Source of the DNA: Pseudosulfitobacter pseudonitzschiae
GTDB lineage: Bacteria > Pseudomonadota > Alphaproteobacteria > Rhodobacterales > Rhodobacteraceae
NCBI RefSeq assembly: GCF_900129395.1
Contig: NZ_FQVP01000003.1
Coordinates: forward strand, 186,001 to 250,000
Length of the DNA stretch: 64,000 bases
Reading direction: 5' to 3'
Below are positions 49,000 through 56,931 of this stretch, piece after piece. A model generated the notes under the pieces. That model saw only the letters and a program-made list of their open reading frames with translations. It made no database searches and was not told the DNA's origin. Position numbers and translations under genes: made by a program. Every line of letters begins with the position of its first letter. Position 1 is the stretch's first letter.

Positions 49000-49455
49000 C
49001 TAGGCCGCTTCCAGCTCGTGTTTCACGATCTTTTCAATCTCGCTCACCGAATGATTGGTCAGCGTTTTCGGGATCTCGGCCACGATCTTGTCGGTCACTT
49101 CCGAATGCATTTCCTCGCGCAGGATGCCCAGAACCTTCGGGCTGGCCACGATCACCAGCTTCTTGAAGTGACCCGCGTGGGCTTCCTTGTACAGCATGTC
49201 CGACAGGTCCTTGGCAAAACGCTCCTTGGCCAGTTCGTGCCAGTCGGTGTCATCCAGTGCCGAACGTTGGTTCACCCCGCCGTCCTGCATTCGTCCGGGC
49301 CGATTGGCCGATTGGTCGCGATCTGACGGGTTGTCCTGTTGTTCGGTGTCCGTGACCTCGAAATTCGGGTCCTGAAGATCGGTCAGGTTGCGCATGAACA
49401 GCGCCTTTTCACTGTCTGTCACCACGATCCAGGTGTCTTTTTCCAGCTTTGCCAT
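49000..49455 (-). CDS. Host-attachment-type protein
   Basis: 151 residues, similar to proteins named as required for attachment to host cells (Host_attach family, an RNase-like fold related to archaeal/eukaryotic release factor domain 1). WIVVTDSEKALFMRNLTD, DWHELAKERFAKDLSDMLYK, and KKLVIVASPKVLGILREEM are the recognisable parts. Its biochemical role is unknown; the attachment label comes from Agrobacterium-type literature. GGACATT-type SD (AAAGGACATTCG) lies upstream. It is convergent with rplQ and divergent from degP. Confidence 0.85.
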   Translation of the reverse strand: MAKLEKDTWIVVTDSEKALFMRNLTDLQDPNFEVTDTEQQDNPSDRDQSANRPGRMQDGGVNQRSALDDTDWHELAKERFAKDLSDMLYKEAHAGHFKKLVIVASPKVLGILREEMHSEVTDKIVAEIPKTLTNHSVSEIEKIVKHELEAA

Positions 49456-49619
49456 TTCGAATGTCCTTTCCTGAACAGTTTCAGGGGATAAACGGATGGG
49501 AAGGGGCGGGGGTTCCGTGCGCAGCCGACCGGGGGCAAAGCCCCGCCTGTGTCCCCGGTGCCCCAGCCTTGCAATTGCCGTCCCGTCTGGGCATATCCCA
49601 AGGGCAAACCGGAGGTGCC

Positions 49620-51011
49620 ATGAGACGTTTCATCCTTGCCGCTACGTTGGTTTTCACAGCCCTGGGCGCCCAGGCGCAGACCATGGACAAGGTTCCGCAA
49701 AGCCAGGGCGAAATCTCGCTCAGCTTTGCCCCCGTGGTGCGACAGGCGGCCCCCGCCGTGGTCAACATCTATGCCAAATGGGTGACCGAGGGACGCCAGA
49801 CCCCTTTCATGAACGACCCGTTCTTTGACCGCTTCTTCGAGGGCATGGGCCGTCGCGAGCCGCGTGTGCAAAGCTCGCTTGGCTCCGGCGTGATCCTCAG
49901 CGCCGACGGGCTCATGGTCACCAATTACCACGTGGTCGGCATGGCGACCGAAATCCGCGTGGTGCTGACCGACCGAACCGAATATGCCGCCGACGTGCTG
50001 CTGGCCGATGAGGACAGCGATCTGGCGGTGCTGCAACTGGTCGGCGCGCACGATCTGCCCTTTGTCACCCTGCGTGACAGCGCCACGGTCGAGGTGGGCG
50101 AACTGGTGCTGGCCATCGGCAACCCCTTTGGCGTCGGGCAAACCGTGTCCAGTGGCATCGTCTCGGGCCTTGCGCGGTCGGGCGGGGCCGGGGGCGCGGG
50201 GCATGGGTATTTCATCCAGACCGACGCGCCGATCAACCCCGGCAACTCGGGCGGGGCGCTGGTGGACATGGGCGGCCGGGTGATCGGCATCAACACCCGC
50301 ATCGTCAGCAAATCGGGCGGCTCGAACGGCATCGGTTTCGCGATTCCGGCGGGTCTGGTCCACAGTTTTGTCGAACAGGCGCAGGCGGGGGCCACCTCCT
50401 TTGGCCGTCCGTGGGCGGGCATGGCGGGTCAGCCGGTCGATTTCGACATGGCGCAATCGCTGGGCCTGCCGTCGGTGGGCGGCATCGTGGTGTCGGGACT
50501 GCACCCCAGCAGCCCGTTCCTGACCGCCGGGTTCGAGGTCGGCGACGTGATCGCCGCCGTGGACGGCCTGCCGGTGAACACGCCGTCGGAAATGGTGTAC
50601 CGCATGACCGTCGCGGGCCTTGGCAAGACATCGCAGATCACGCGGCTGCGCGACGGCAAGGCAGAGGATGTCGCGGTGGAGCTGGTGGCCGCCCCCGATG
50701 AGCCACCCCGCGACCCGCACAGCTTTGGCCCGCAGTCGCGCTTTCCCGGCCTGACCGTGGCGCGCATCAATCCGGCGGTGATCGCCGAGATGAACTTGCC
50801 GATCGAGGCCGAGGGCGTTGTCGTCACCGGGCTGGAAGGCCCCGCCGCCCGTTCGGGCCTGCGCCCCGGTGACATCATCGAAACGCTGAACGATGTGGTG
50901 ATCACCGATCCGGAAACTTTCAGGAAAACACTTGAGGCTTCGGGCCGCTGGTATGCCTTCGGGCTGATCCGTGACGGTCGTCGTGCCGGACTGCGGTTGC
51001 GCGGTGGCTGA
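49620..51011 (+). CDS. DegP/HtrA-family periplasmic serine protease
   Basis: 463 residues from MRRFILAATLVFTALGAQAQ (signal peptide, cleavage near 20). The catalytic triad is His104 (TNYHVVG), Asp134 (DEDSDLAVLQ) and Ser210 (NPGNSGGAL). Two PDZ domains follow, at about 255-340 and 370-455. It degrades or refolds misfolded envelope proteins. The first part lacks the long Q-linker of E. coli DegP, and the loop LA is short, so DegQ/DegS-like naming would also be defensible. GGAGG (49611-49615) fixes the start. It overlaps rarA by eight bases. Confidence 0.92.
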   Translation: MRRFILAATLVFTALGAQAQTMDKVPQSQGEISLSFAPVVRQAAPAVVNIYAKWVTEGRQTPFMNDPFFDRFFEGMGRREPRVQSSLGSGVILSADGLMVTNYHVVGMATEIRVVLTDRTEYAADVLLADEDSDLAVLQLVGAHDLPFVTLRDSATVEVGELVLAIGNPFGVGQTVSSGIVSGLARSGGAGGAGHGYFIQTDAPINPGNSGGALVDMGGRVIGINTRIVSKSGGSNGIGFAIPAGLVHSFVEQAQAGATSFGRPWAGMAGQPVDFDMAQSLGLPSVGGIVVSGLHPSSPFLTAGFEVGDVIAAVDGLPVNTPSEMVYRMTVAGLGKTSQITRLRDGKAEDVAVELVAAPDEPPRDPHSFGPQSRFPGLTVARINPAVIAEMNLPIEAEGVVVTGLEGPAARSGLRPGDIIETLNDVVITDPETFRKTLEASGRWYAFGLIRDGRRAGLRLRGG

Positions 51012-52314
51012 TCTGTTTGACACCCCCGGCGGACCGGAAGCGCCCGCCAAGGGCCGCCCTCTGGCAGACCGCCTGCGTCCTGCGCGGCTGGACGAGGTGA
51101 TCGGACAGGATCATATCCTTGGCCCCGACGCCCCGCTGGGCGTGATGCTGGCTGGGGACACCCTGAGTTCCCTGATCTTCTGGGGTCCGCCCGGCGTGGG
51201 CAAGACCACCATCGCGCGGCTGCTGGCGGGGGAAACCGACCTGCATTTCGTGCAGATCAGCGCGATTTTCACCGGCGTGCAGGACCTGAAGAAAGTATTC
51301 GAATCCGCCCGCATCCGCCGCCAGAACGGGCAGGGCACATTGCTGTTCGTTGACGAGATTCACCGTTTCAACAAGGCGCAGCAGGACGGGTTCCTGCCGC
51401 ATATGGAAGACGGCACAATCCTGTTGGTGGGGGCGACCACCGAGAACCCCAGTTTCGAGCTGAACGCCGCGCTTATGTCCCGTTCGCAGGTTCTGGTGTT
51501 GCAACGGCTTGAGTTGAAAGACCTTGAATTGCTGGCGCAGCGGGCCGAGCAGGAACTGGGCCGGACCTTGCCGCTGGACGGACCCGCCCGCGAGGCGCTG
51601 CTGGAAATGGCGGACGGTGACGGGCGGGCATTGCTGAACCTGATCGAACAGGTCAGCGGCTGGAAGGTTGACGGCAACCTTGGCCCCGACGCGCTGGCCA
51701 CCCGCCTGATGCGCCGCGCGGCGCAATATGACAAAAGCGGCGAACATCATTACAACCTGATCTCGGCCTTGCACAAATCGGTGCGCGGGTCCGACCCCGA
51801 TGCGGCGCTCTACTGGTTCGCGCGGATGCTGGAGGGCGGCGAAGACCCGCGCTATCTGGCCCGCCGCATCACCCGCATGGCGGTCGAGGACATCGGGCTG
51901 GCCGATCCCAACGCCCAGGCCGTGTGCCTGCAAAGCTGGGAAACCTACGAGCGGCTCGGCAGCCCCGAGGGCGAGCTGGCGCTGGCGCAGGCGCTGACCT
52001 ATCTGGCGCTGGCGCCGAAATCAAACGCGGCCTACGTCGCCTACAAGGCCGCGCGGCAGGCGGCGAAAAAGACCGGCTCGATGATGCCCCCCAAACACAT
52101 CCTGAACGCGCCCACCGGCATGATGAAGGATCAGGGCTACGGGTCCGGCTATGCCTATGACCACGATGCCGAGGACGGGTTTTCGGGGCAGAACTATTTC
52201 CCCGACGGGATGAAGCGGCCGGTTCTTTATAATCCGGTTGAGCGCGGGTTTGAGCGGGATCTGAAAAAGCGGCTGGATTACTTCGTTAAATTGCGGGCCA
52301 AGCGGGAAGGGTGA
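51004..52314 (+). CDS. rarA: Replication-associated recombination protein A (RarA/MgsA)
   Basis: 436 residues from GTG 51004 (MADLFDTPGG), which overlaps the end of the protease gene. Walker A is GPPGVGKTT (61-69), Walker B LLFVDEIHRFNKAQQDGFLP, sensor GATTENPSFELN, and the C-terminal region has ALYWFARMLEGGEDPRYLAR and SNAAYVAYKAA. RarA is a clamp-loader-like AAA+ ATPase that acts at stalled forks with SSB. The upstream frame to 50971 lies inside the protease gene. Confidence 0.95.
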   Translation: MADLFDTPGGPEAPAKGRPLADRLRPARLDEVIGQDHILGPDAPLGVMLAGDTLSSLIFWGPPGVGKTTIARLLAGETDLHFVQISAIFTGVQDLKKVFESARIRRQNGQGTLLFVDEIHRFNKAQQDGFLPHMEDGTILLVGATTENPSFELNAALMSRSQVLVLQRLELKDLELLAQRAEQELGRTLPLDGPAREALLEMADGDGRALLNLIEQVSGWKVDGNLGPDALATRLMRRAAQYDKSGEHHYNLISALHKSVRGSDPDAALYWFARMLEGGEDPRYLARRITRMAVEDIGLADPNAQAVCLQSWETYERLGSPEGELALAQALTYLALAPKSNAAYVAYKAARQAAKKTGSMMPPKHILNAPTGMMKDQGYGSGYAYDHDAEDGFSGQNYFPDGMKRPVLYNPVERGFERDLKKRLDYFVKLRAKREG

Positions 52315-52431
52315 GGGCTGCAAAACCGGCTTTTTGTGTCACATTGTTGGTACGGTTTAAGGGGCGGACAGAGAAGCGGACTTTTGTAGCAAGGGCGGCG
52401 AGGGACCGGTTTGATCCTATTTCTACTTTGA

Positions 52432-52636
52432 CCCTGCGCGGGACAAGGCCGCAGGCCGCCGCGCATCGCCGGGCCGCCCCACGGCACGGCGATTTGGCTG
52501 CTGTGGTGAATAACAGATAGCTTGGAAGTGTTTGGCCGCCATTAAGTGCCAGACACTAAGGGCGGATCGCCGCACCACGGCCCGACGCTGCGCGGCTTTG
52601 CGAACGGCAACTATGTCCGCCGGACTCTCGACGCAG
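52432..52636. repeat. Dispersed intergenic element, copy A (inverted-repeat core)
   Basis: This stretch between rarA and crcB matches 62386-62604 over about 200 bp. The first about 70 bases (from CCCTGCGCGGG) and the 31-base right arm are nearly identical; the middle differs by scattered substitutions and short indels. The core 52458-52596 (139 nt) is bounded by imperfect inverted repeats: the left arm starts GCCGCGCATCGCCGGGCCG and the right arm (52566-52596) is nearly its complement. Each arm may extend to about 30-35 bases. No open frame of interest lies inside. It resembles a MITE-like unit or a structured RNA; no target-site duplication was established. Confidence 0.75.
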
Positions 52637-52767
52637 GGCGAGTAAATGCCTGTATAGGGTCGGATCGGCCTGACACGGCTCGCTGGGAGCCTAAGGCTCT
52701 CCGGCGCACATAATGCGAAAGCCGAGGAAAACTTGACTCTTCCGCGTGGCCGCGCGATGGACGCGCC

Positions 52768-53148
52768 ATGATCTCGACCTTACCCCTCGTTGCCCTCGGC
52801 GGTGCTATCGGTGCCAGCCTGCGCTATTTGTTTGGCGTGGCCGTTATGCGCGTGTTCGGTGCCACCCCGTTCCCCCTTGCGATCATCGGGGTCAACGTCC
52901 TCGGGTCGATCCTGATGGGCGTGTTCGTGGTGGCTGCGGCGCAGCGGGGGCTGACGCATCTGTCGCCTCTGGTGATGACGGGGCTGCTGGGCGGGTTCAC
53001 CACATTTTCCGCCTTTTCGCTGGAAACCGTCGGCCTGATCGAGCGGGGCCAGTATGGCTTTGCCGTGGCCTATGTCACCCTGTCCGTGGGGTGTTCGGTG
53101 CTGGGCCTGATGCTGGGCATGACACTTGCCCGAGGAGCTTTTGTATGA
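52768..53148 (+). CDS. crcB: CrcB/Fluc fluoride ion exporter
   Basis: 126 residues, four membrane helices. The GGAIGASLRYLFG start, INVLGSILMGVF-like VNVLGSILMG, and GLLGGFTTFSAFSLE motif are diagnostic of dual-topology fluoride channels. It expels fluoride passively. No fluoride riboswitch is seen upstream; the preceding gap carries repeat copy A. Its TGA overlaps the ATG of the pseudouridine synthase. Confidence 0.93.
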   Translation: MISTLPLVALGGAIGASLRYLFGVAVMRVFGATPFPLAIIGVNVLGSILMGVFVVAAAQRGLTHLSPLVMTGLLGGFTTFSAFSLETVGLIERGQYGFAVAYVTLSVGCSVLGLMLGMTLARGAFV

Positions 53149-54188
53149 GCCGTGTTCAAACCGTCACCGTGGCCCCCGACGAGGCCGACCAGCGGCTGGA
53201 TCGCTGGATGAAAAAGCGGTTTCCGCAGGTCAGCCAGGGCATGATCGAAAAGTTTTGCCGCAAGGGCGAAATCCGCGTCGACGGCGGGCGCGTGAAATCC
53301 GCCACCCGCCTTGAGGCGGGGCAGACCGTGCGCATTCCGCCGCTGCCCGACGAGGCCGCGCCGGTGATCCAGCGCACGCGCATTTCCGATGCGGACACCA
53401 AGATGATCCAGTCGTGCGTGATCTACCGCGACGACCATGTGATCGCGCTGAACAAGCCCCCCGGGCTGGCCGTCCAAGGCGGGTCGGGTCAGGCGGATCG
53501 CCATGTTGATGCGCTGTCGGATGCGCTGATTTTCGACGCCGAGGAAAAACCGCGTCTGGTGCACCGGCTGGACCGCGACACGTCGGGCGTGCTGTTGCTG
53601 GCGCGCACGCGGCTGGCGGCCAAGGCGCTGACCGCGTCGATGCGCCACCGCGAAACCCGCAAGATTTACTGGGCCATCGTCGCTGGTGTGCCCACGCCCT
53701 ATCTGGGCGAGGTGCGTTACGGGCTGGTCAAGGCCGGCGGTCACGGCAAGGGCGGCGAGGGCGAGAAGATGATCGCCGTGCATCCGCGCGACGTGGACAG
53801 CACACCGGGCGCGAAACGCGCGCACAGCCTTTATGCCACGCTGTTCCGCGTGGGGTCACGTGCGTCCTGGGTGGCGCTGGAACCGATCACCGGCCGCACC
53901 CACCAGCTGCGTGCGCATATGGCCGAAGTGGGTCACCCGATTGTCGGTGACGGCAAATACGGTGGCTCGGGTCAGGAAAACCTGGGCGACGGCTGGGGCG
54001 CGCAACTGGGCGGGATCATCTCGAAAAAACTGCACCTGCACGCGCGGATGATGCGGTTCGAGCATCCGCATACCCGCAAGGTGATCACGATCACGGCGGA
54101 ACTGCCCGACCACATGGCCCACAGCTGGGAGACCTTCGGCTGGACCGAGGATCTGGCGGCAGAAGACCCCTTTGAGTCGTTGCAATGA
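53145..54188 (+). CDS. RluC/RluD-family 23S rRNA pseudouridine synthase
   Basis: 347 residues from MSRVQTVTVAPDEADQRLDR. An S4 RNA-binding domain covers about 14-65. The synthase domain has YRDDHVIALNKPPGLAVQGG and the catalytic Asp143 in HRLDRDTSG, and later PITGRTHQLRAHM. It isomerises uridines in 23S rRNA; RluC is the closest guess because of the S4 domain and its neighbours crcB and HAD, which is common in Rhodobacterales. GAGGAG (53132-53137) fixes the start. Confidence 0.92.
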   Translation: MSRVQTVTVAPDEADQRLDRWMKKRFPQVSQGMIEKFCRKGEIRVDGGRVKSATRLEAGQTVRIPPLPDEAAPVIQRTRISDADTKMIQSCVIYRDDHVIALNKPPGLAVQGGSGQADRHVDALSDALIFDAEEKPRLVHRLDRDTSGVLLLARTRLAAKALTASMRHRETRKIYWAIVAGVPTPYLGEVRYGLVKAGGHGKGGEGEKMIAVHPRDVDSTPGAKRAHSLYATLFRVGSRASWVALEPITGRTHQLRAHMAEVGHPIVGDGKYGGSGQENLGDGWGAQLGGIISKKLHLHARMMRFEHPHTRKVITITAELPDHMAHSWETFGWTEDLAAEDPFESLQ

Positions 54189-54868
54189 CCGCACCGCTGC
54201 GGCTGGTGATATTCGACGTGGACGGCACGCTGGTCGACAGCCAGGGGCATATCGTCGCCTCGATGACCATGGCGTTCAACGCATTGGGCGTAGACGTGCC
54301 CGACCGCGCGGCGATCCTTGGCATTGTGGGGCTGTCGCTGGACGTGGCCATGCCGGTGCTGGCGCCCGCGCTGACCCCGACGCAGCACGCCGCATTGGTG
54401 CAGGGCTACAAGGACAGCTATCGCACGCTGCGACTGGCCCATGGTGCGGCAGAGGCTTCGCCGCTGTATCCCGGCGCGCTTGCGGCGTTGCAAAAGCTCG
54501 CAGCAAGCGATGACATCCTGCTGGGCGTCGCCACCGGCAAATCCAAACGCGGCCTGGATGCGCTGATCGAGGCGCACGGGCTGGAGCGGATGTTCGTCAC
54601 CCGCCAATGTGCGGATTTCCATCCCTCGAAACCGCATCCGTCGATGATCCACACCGCCCTGAGCGAGGCGGGCGTTGACGCGGCCAATGCGGTGATGGTC
54701 GGCGACACCAGCTTTGACATGGACATGGCGCAGGCCGCCGGTGTGGCGGGCATCGGCGTCACCTGGGGCTATCATGCGCCCGAGGCCCTGTCGGCGGCCA
54801 CCCACATCGTGCAGGATTTTGACGCGCTGCACACCACCATTACGACACATTGGAGCCTGCCCGTATGA
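54185..54868 (+). CDS. HAD-superfamily hydrolase, phosphoglycolate-phosphatase-like
   Basis: 227 residues. Motif I is FDVDGTLVDSQG (Asp11 nucleophile, Asp13 acid), followed by a helical cap, motif II in LLGVATGKSKRG, and motif IV VMVGDTSFDMDMAQAAG. It dephosphorylates a small phosphometabolite; Gph-type phosphoglycolate or a sugar phosphate is possible. It overlaps the end of the pseudouridine synthase gene (ATGA). Confidence 0.92.
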   Translation: MTAPLRLVIFDVDGTLVDSQGHIVASMTMAFNALGVDVPDRAAILGIVGLSLDVAMPVLAPALTPTQHAALVQGYKDSYRTLRLAHGAAEASPLYPGALAALQKLAASDDILLGVATGKSKRGLDALIEAHGLERMFVTRQCADFHPSKPHPSMIHTALSEAGVDAANAVMVGDTSFDMDMAQAAGVAGIGVTWGYHAPEALSAATHIVQDFDALHTTITTHWSLPV

Positions 54869-55578
54869 GCGAGTGGAAGCAAAAGAAGTTCTGGACCAAG
54901 TCCGAAGTGACCGAAGCCGAGGGCGGCTTTGGCGTTGCACTGGACGGGCGCGGCGTGAAAACGCCCGCCAAGGCGCCGCTGGTGGTGCCGTCGCGCACTA
55001 TGGCGCAGGCGATTGCCGATGAATGGGCGGCGCAAGAGGGCACCGTCGATCCGATGACCATGCCATTCACCCGCAGCGCCAATGCGGCCATCGACAAGGT
55101 GCGCGTGCAGCACGCCGAAGTGGCCGACCTGGTGGCCGCCTATGGTGACGCTGACCTGTTGTGCTACCGCGCGGCAAGCCCCGAGGGGCTGGTGGCGCGG
55201 CAGGCGGAAAAATGGGACCCGCTGCTGGACTGGGCGCACGTGGCGCTGGGCGTGAGGCTGGTGACACTTCAAGGCGTGATGCACGTGCCGCAAGACCCGC
55301 GCGCGCTGGACACGCTGGTGCGCAAAACCCATGCGCTGGACCCGTTCGAGCTGACCGGTTTTCACGATTTGGTCAGCCTGTCGGGGTCGCTGATCATCGG
55401 TTTCGCGGCCTTGCATGACGCTAGGGCAACCGCTGAGTTGTGGCACCTTTCGCGTCTGGACGAGGAATGGCAGGCCGAATTCTGGGGCAATGACGAAGAG
55501 GCCGACGCCCATGCCGAGATCAAGAAGGCCTCGTTTTTACACGCAAAATCCTTTGTGGATGCCCATCGGGCTGGCTGA
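54865..55578 (+). CDS. ATP12-family F1-ATPase assembly chaperone
   Basis: 237 residues from MSEWKQKKFWTKSEVTEAEG. The VALDGRGVKTPAKAPLVVPS segment, AIADEWAAQEGTVDPMTMPF, and LLCYRAASPEGLVARQAEKW match the ATP12 family. ATP12 helps the alpha subunit of F1 fold in mitochondria and alphaproteobacteria. The ATG overlaps the HAD stop. The four genes crcB to ATP12 are each coupled to the next and probably form one transcript. Confidence 0.93.
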   Translation: MSEWKQKKFWTKSEVTEAEGGFGVALDGRGVKTPAKAPLVVPSRTMAQAIADEWAAQEGTVDPMTMPFTRSANAAIDKVRVQHAEVADLVAAYGDADLLCYRAASPEGLVARQAEKWDPLLDWAHVALGVRLVTLQGVMHVPQDPRALDTLVRKTHALDPFELTGFHDLVSLSGSLIIGFAALHDARATAELWHLSRLDEEWQAEFWGNDEEADAHAEIKKASFLHAKSFVDAHRAG

Positions 55579-55579
55579 A

Positions 55580-55595
55580 TTTGGCGCGCGCCAAA
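55580..55595. promoter_or_regulatory. 16-bp perfect palindrome upstream of bztA
   Basis: TTTGGCGC/GCGCCAAA, a perfect 16-bp palindrome. It begins just after the ATP12 stop and lies 180 bases upstream of bztA. It could be a repressor operator; the symmetry suits a dimeric regulator. Confidence 0.4.
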
Positions 55596-55684
55596 AACAT
55601 GGGCGTCAGGGACCCCTGATCCATCGTTTTCCGTGATCCCACTCTTGACGTACGAAGATGAATCCGACCACACTGACCCTTATC

Positions 55685-55731
55685 GACAGGGGCAAATCCC
55701 TGTCAGTATCGCCTCCGGCTGCAAAAGCCGG
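55685..55731 (+). promoter_or_regulatory. Tandem hairpins in bztA leader
   Basis: GACAGGG-GCAAAT-CCCTGTC (55685-55704) and CCGGCT-GCAAA-AGCCGG (55715-55731) lie 40-90 bases before the bztA start. TTGACG at about 55647-55652 upstream is a possible -35 element, but no good -10 goes with it. They may protect mRNA or sense a metabolite. No known riboswitch consensus was recognised. Confidence 0.4.
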
Positions 55732-55773
55732 TCGAGCCGTCCGAACGGGGCGGAAAATCAGGAAGAGGTAAAA

Positions 55774-56790
55774 ATGAAAAAAACAGCTATTTTTGGTGCA
55801 CTGACCATCGCAGGTCTGGCCGCCGGCGCAGCCGCTGCTGGCACACTTGACGATGTCAAGGCACGCGGAAAACTGAACTGTGGTGTGACAACCGGTCTGG
55901 TGGGTTTTGCGGCCCCCGATGCGAACGGCAAATGGGAAGGCTTTGACGTTGCAGTCTGCCGCGCAGTCGCCGCTGCTGTTCTGGGTGACGGCGACGCCGT
56001 CGAATTCGTTCCGACAACAGGCAAGACACGCTTTACTGCGCTGGCCTCGGGTGAAATCGACGTTCTGGCCCGTAACACCACATGGACCTTCTCGCGCGAT
56101 GTTGACCTGAAGTTCAACTTTATCGGTGTCAACTACTATGACGGCCAGGGCTTCATGGTTCCCAAGGCTCTGGGCGTGTCCTCGGCAAAGGATCTGGACG
56201 GCGCGACCGTTTGTATCCAGACCGGCACAACAACCGAGCTGAACCTGGCGGATTTCTTCCGCACCAACAACATCAACTACGAGCCGGTTCCGATCGAAAC
56301 CAACGCCGAAGCGCAGCAGCAGTACCTTGCCGGTGCCTGTGACGTTTACACGACCGACGCTTCGGGTCTGGCCGCGACACGCGCCACATTCGAGACACCC
56401 GGCGATCACATCCTGCTGCCCGAAATCATCTCGAAAGAGCCGCTGGGCCCGCTGGTCCGTCACGGCGATGACGAGTGGGGCGACGTGGTTGCATGGACCC
56501 TGTACGCACTGATCGCCGCGGAAGAGCTGGGCGTGACCTCGGCCAACGTCGCGGAAATCGGCACCAGCACCAACAACCCCGAGATCAAGCGTCTGCTTGG
56601 CACCGAGGGCACGTTGGGTGAAATGATGGGCGTCGACGCGGACTGGGCTGCCAAAGCCATCGCGGTTGGCGGCAACTATGGTGAAATCTTTGCCAAGAAC
56701 ATCGGTGAAGAAACACCCATCGGTCTGGCCCGTGGCCTGAACGCACAATGGACCAACGGCGGCCTGATCTACGCGCCCCCGTTCCGTTAA
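55774..56790 (+). CDS. bztA: Amino-acid ABC transporter substrate-binding protein (BztA/AapJ type)
   Basis: 338 residues from MKKTAIFGALTIAGLAAGAA (signal peptide, cleavage near AAA/AAG at 20-22). The family start GTLDDVKARGKLNCGVTTGL, GFDVAVCRAVAAAVLGDGDA, RNTTWTFSRDVDLKFNFIGV, and GDDEWGDVVAWTLYALIAAE are distinctive for AapJ/BztA. It captures glutamate, glutamine, aspartate and asparagine in the periplasm and delivers them to BztBCD. The upstream frame to 55633 is leader. A 3' hairpin follows, which would keep the binding protein mRNA more abundant than that of the permeases. Confidence 0.93.
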   Translation: MKKTAIFGALTIAGLAAGAAAAGTLDDVKARGKLNCGVTTGLVGFAAPDANGKWEGFDVAVCRAVAAAVLGDGDAVEFVPTTGKTRFTALASGEIDVLARNTTWTFSRDVDLKFNFIGVNYYDGQGFMVPKALGVSSAKDLDGATVCIQTGTTTELNLADFFRTNNINYEPVPIETNAEAQQQYLAGACDVYTTDASGLAATRATFETPGDHILLPEIISKEPLGPLVRHGDDEWGDVVAWTLYALIAAEELGVTSANVAEIGTSTNNPEIKRLLGTEGTLGEMMGVDADWAAKAIAVGGNYGEIFAKNIGEETPIGLARGLNAQWTNGGLIYAPPFR

Positions 56791-56801
56791 GTTGAAAACG
56801 C

Positions 56802-56831
56802 CGAAGGGCGCGGGTCATACCGCGCCCTTCG
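56802..56831 (+). promoter_or_regulatory. 12-bp hairpin after bztA
   Basis: CGAAGGGCGCGG (56802-56813) and its complement (56820-56831) with loop GTCATA and no T-run. It probably acts as a 3' stabiliser and partial processing or termination point between bztA and bztB. Confidence 0.7.
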
Positions 56832-56931
56832 CGCAATCGGCATGACCATGATGCCAGACTAAAAAATGAACCGGCCGCTATAAGCATCTCAAGATGCACT
56901 GACACAGGCACGGGACACAGGGAACAGTTTC

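Noticed and set aside
52637-52767. Fluoride riboswitch upstream of crcB
   Set aside because: I looked for the conserved GGNGAUGG, CCGCC and CUGAUG blocks; they are not there in order. The gap is better explained by the repeat element.
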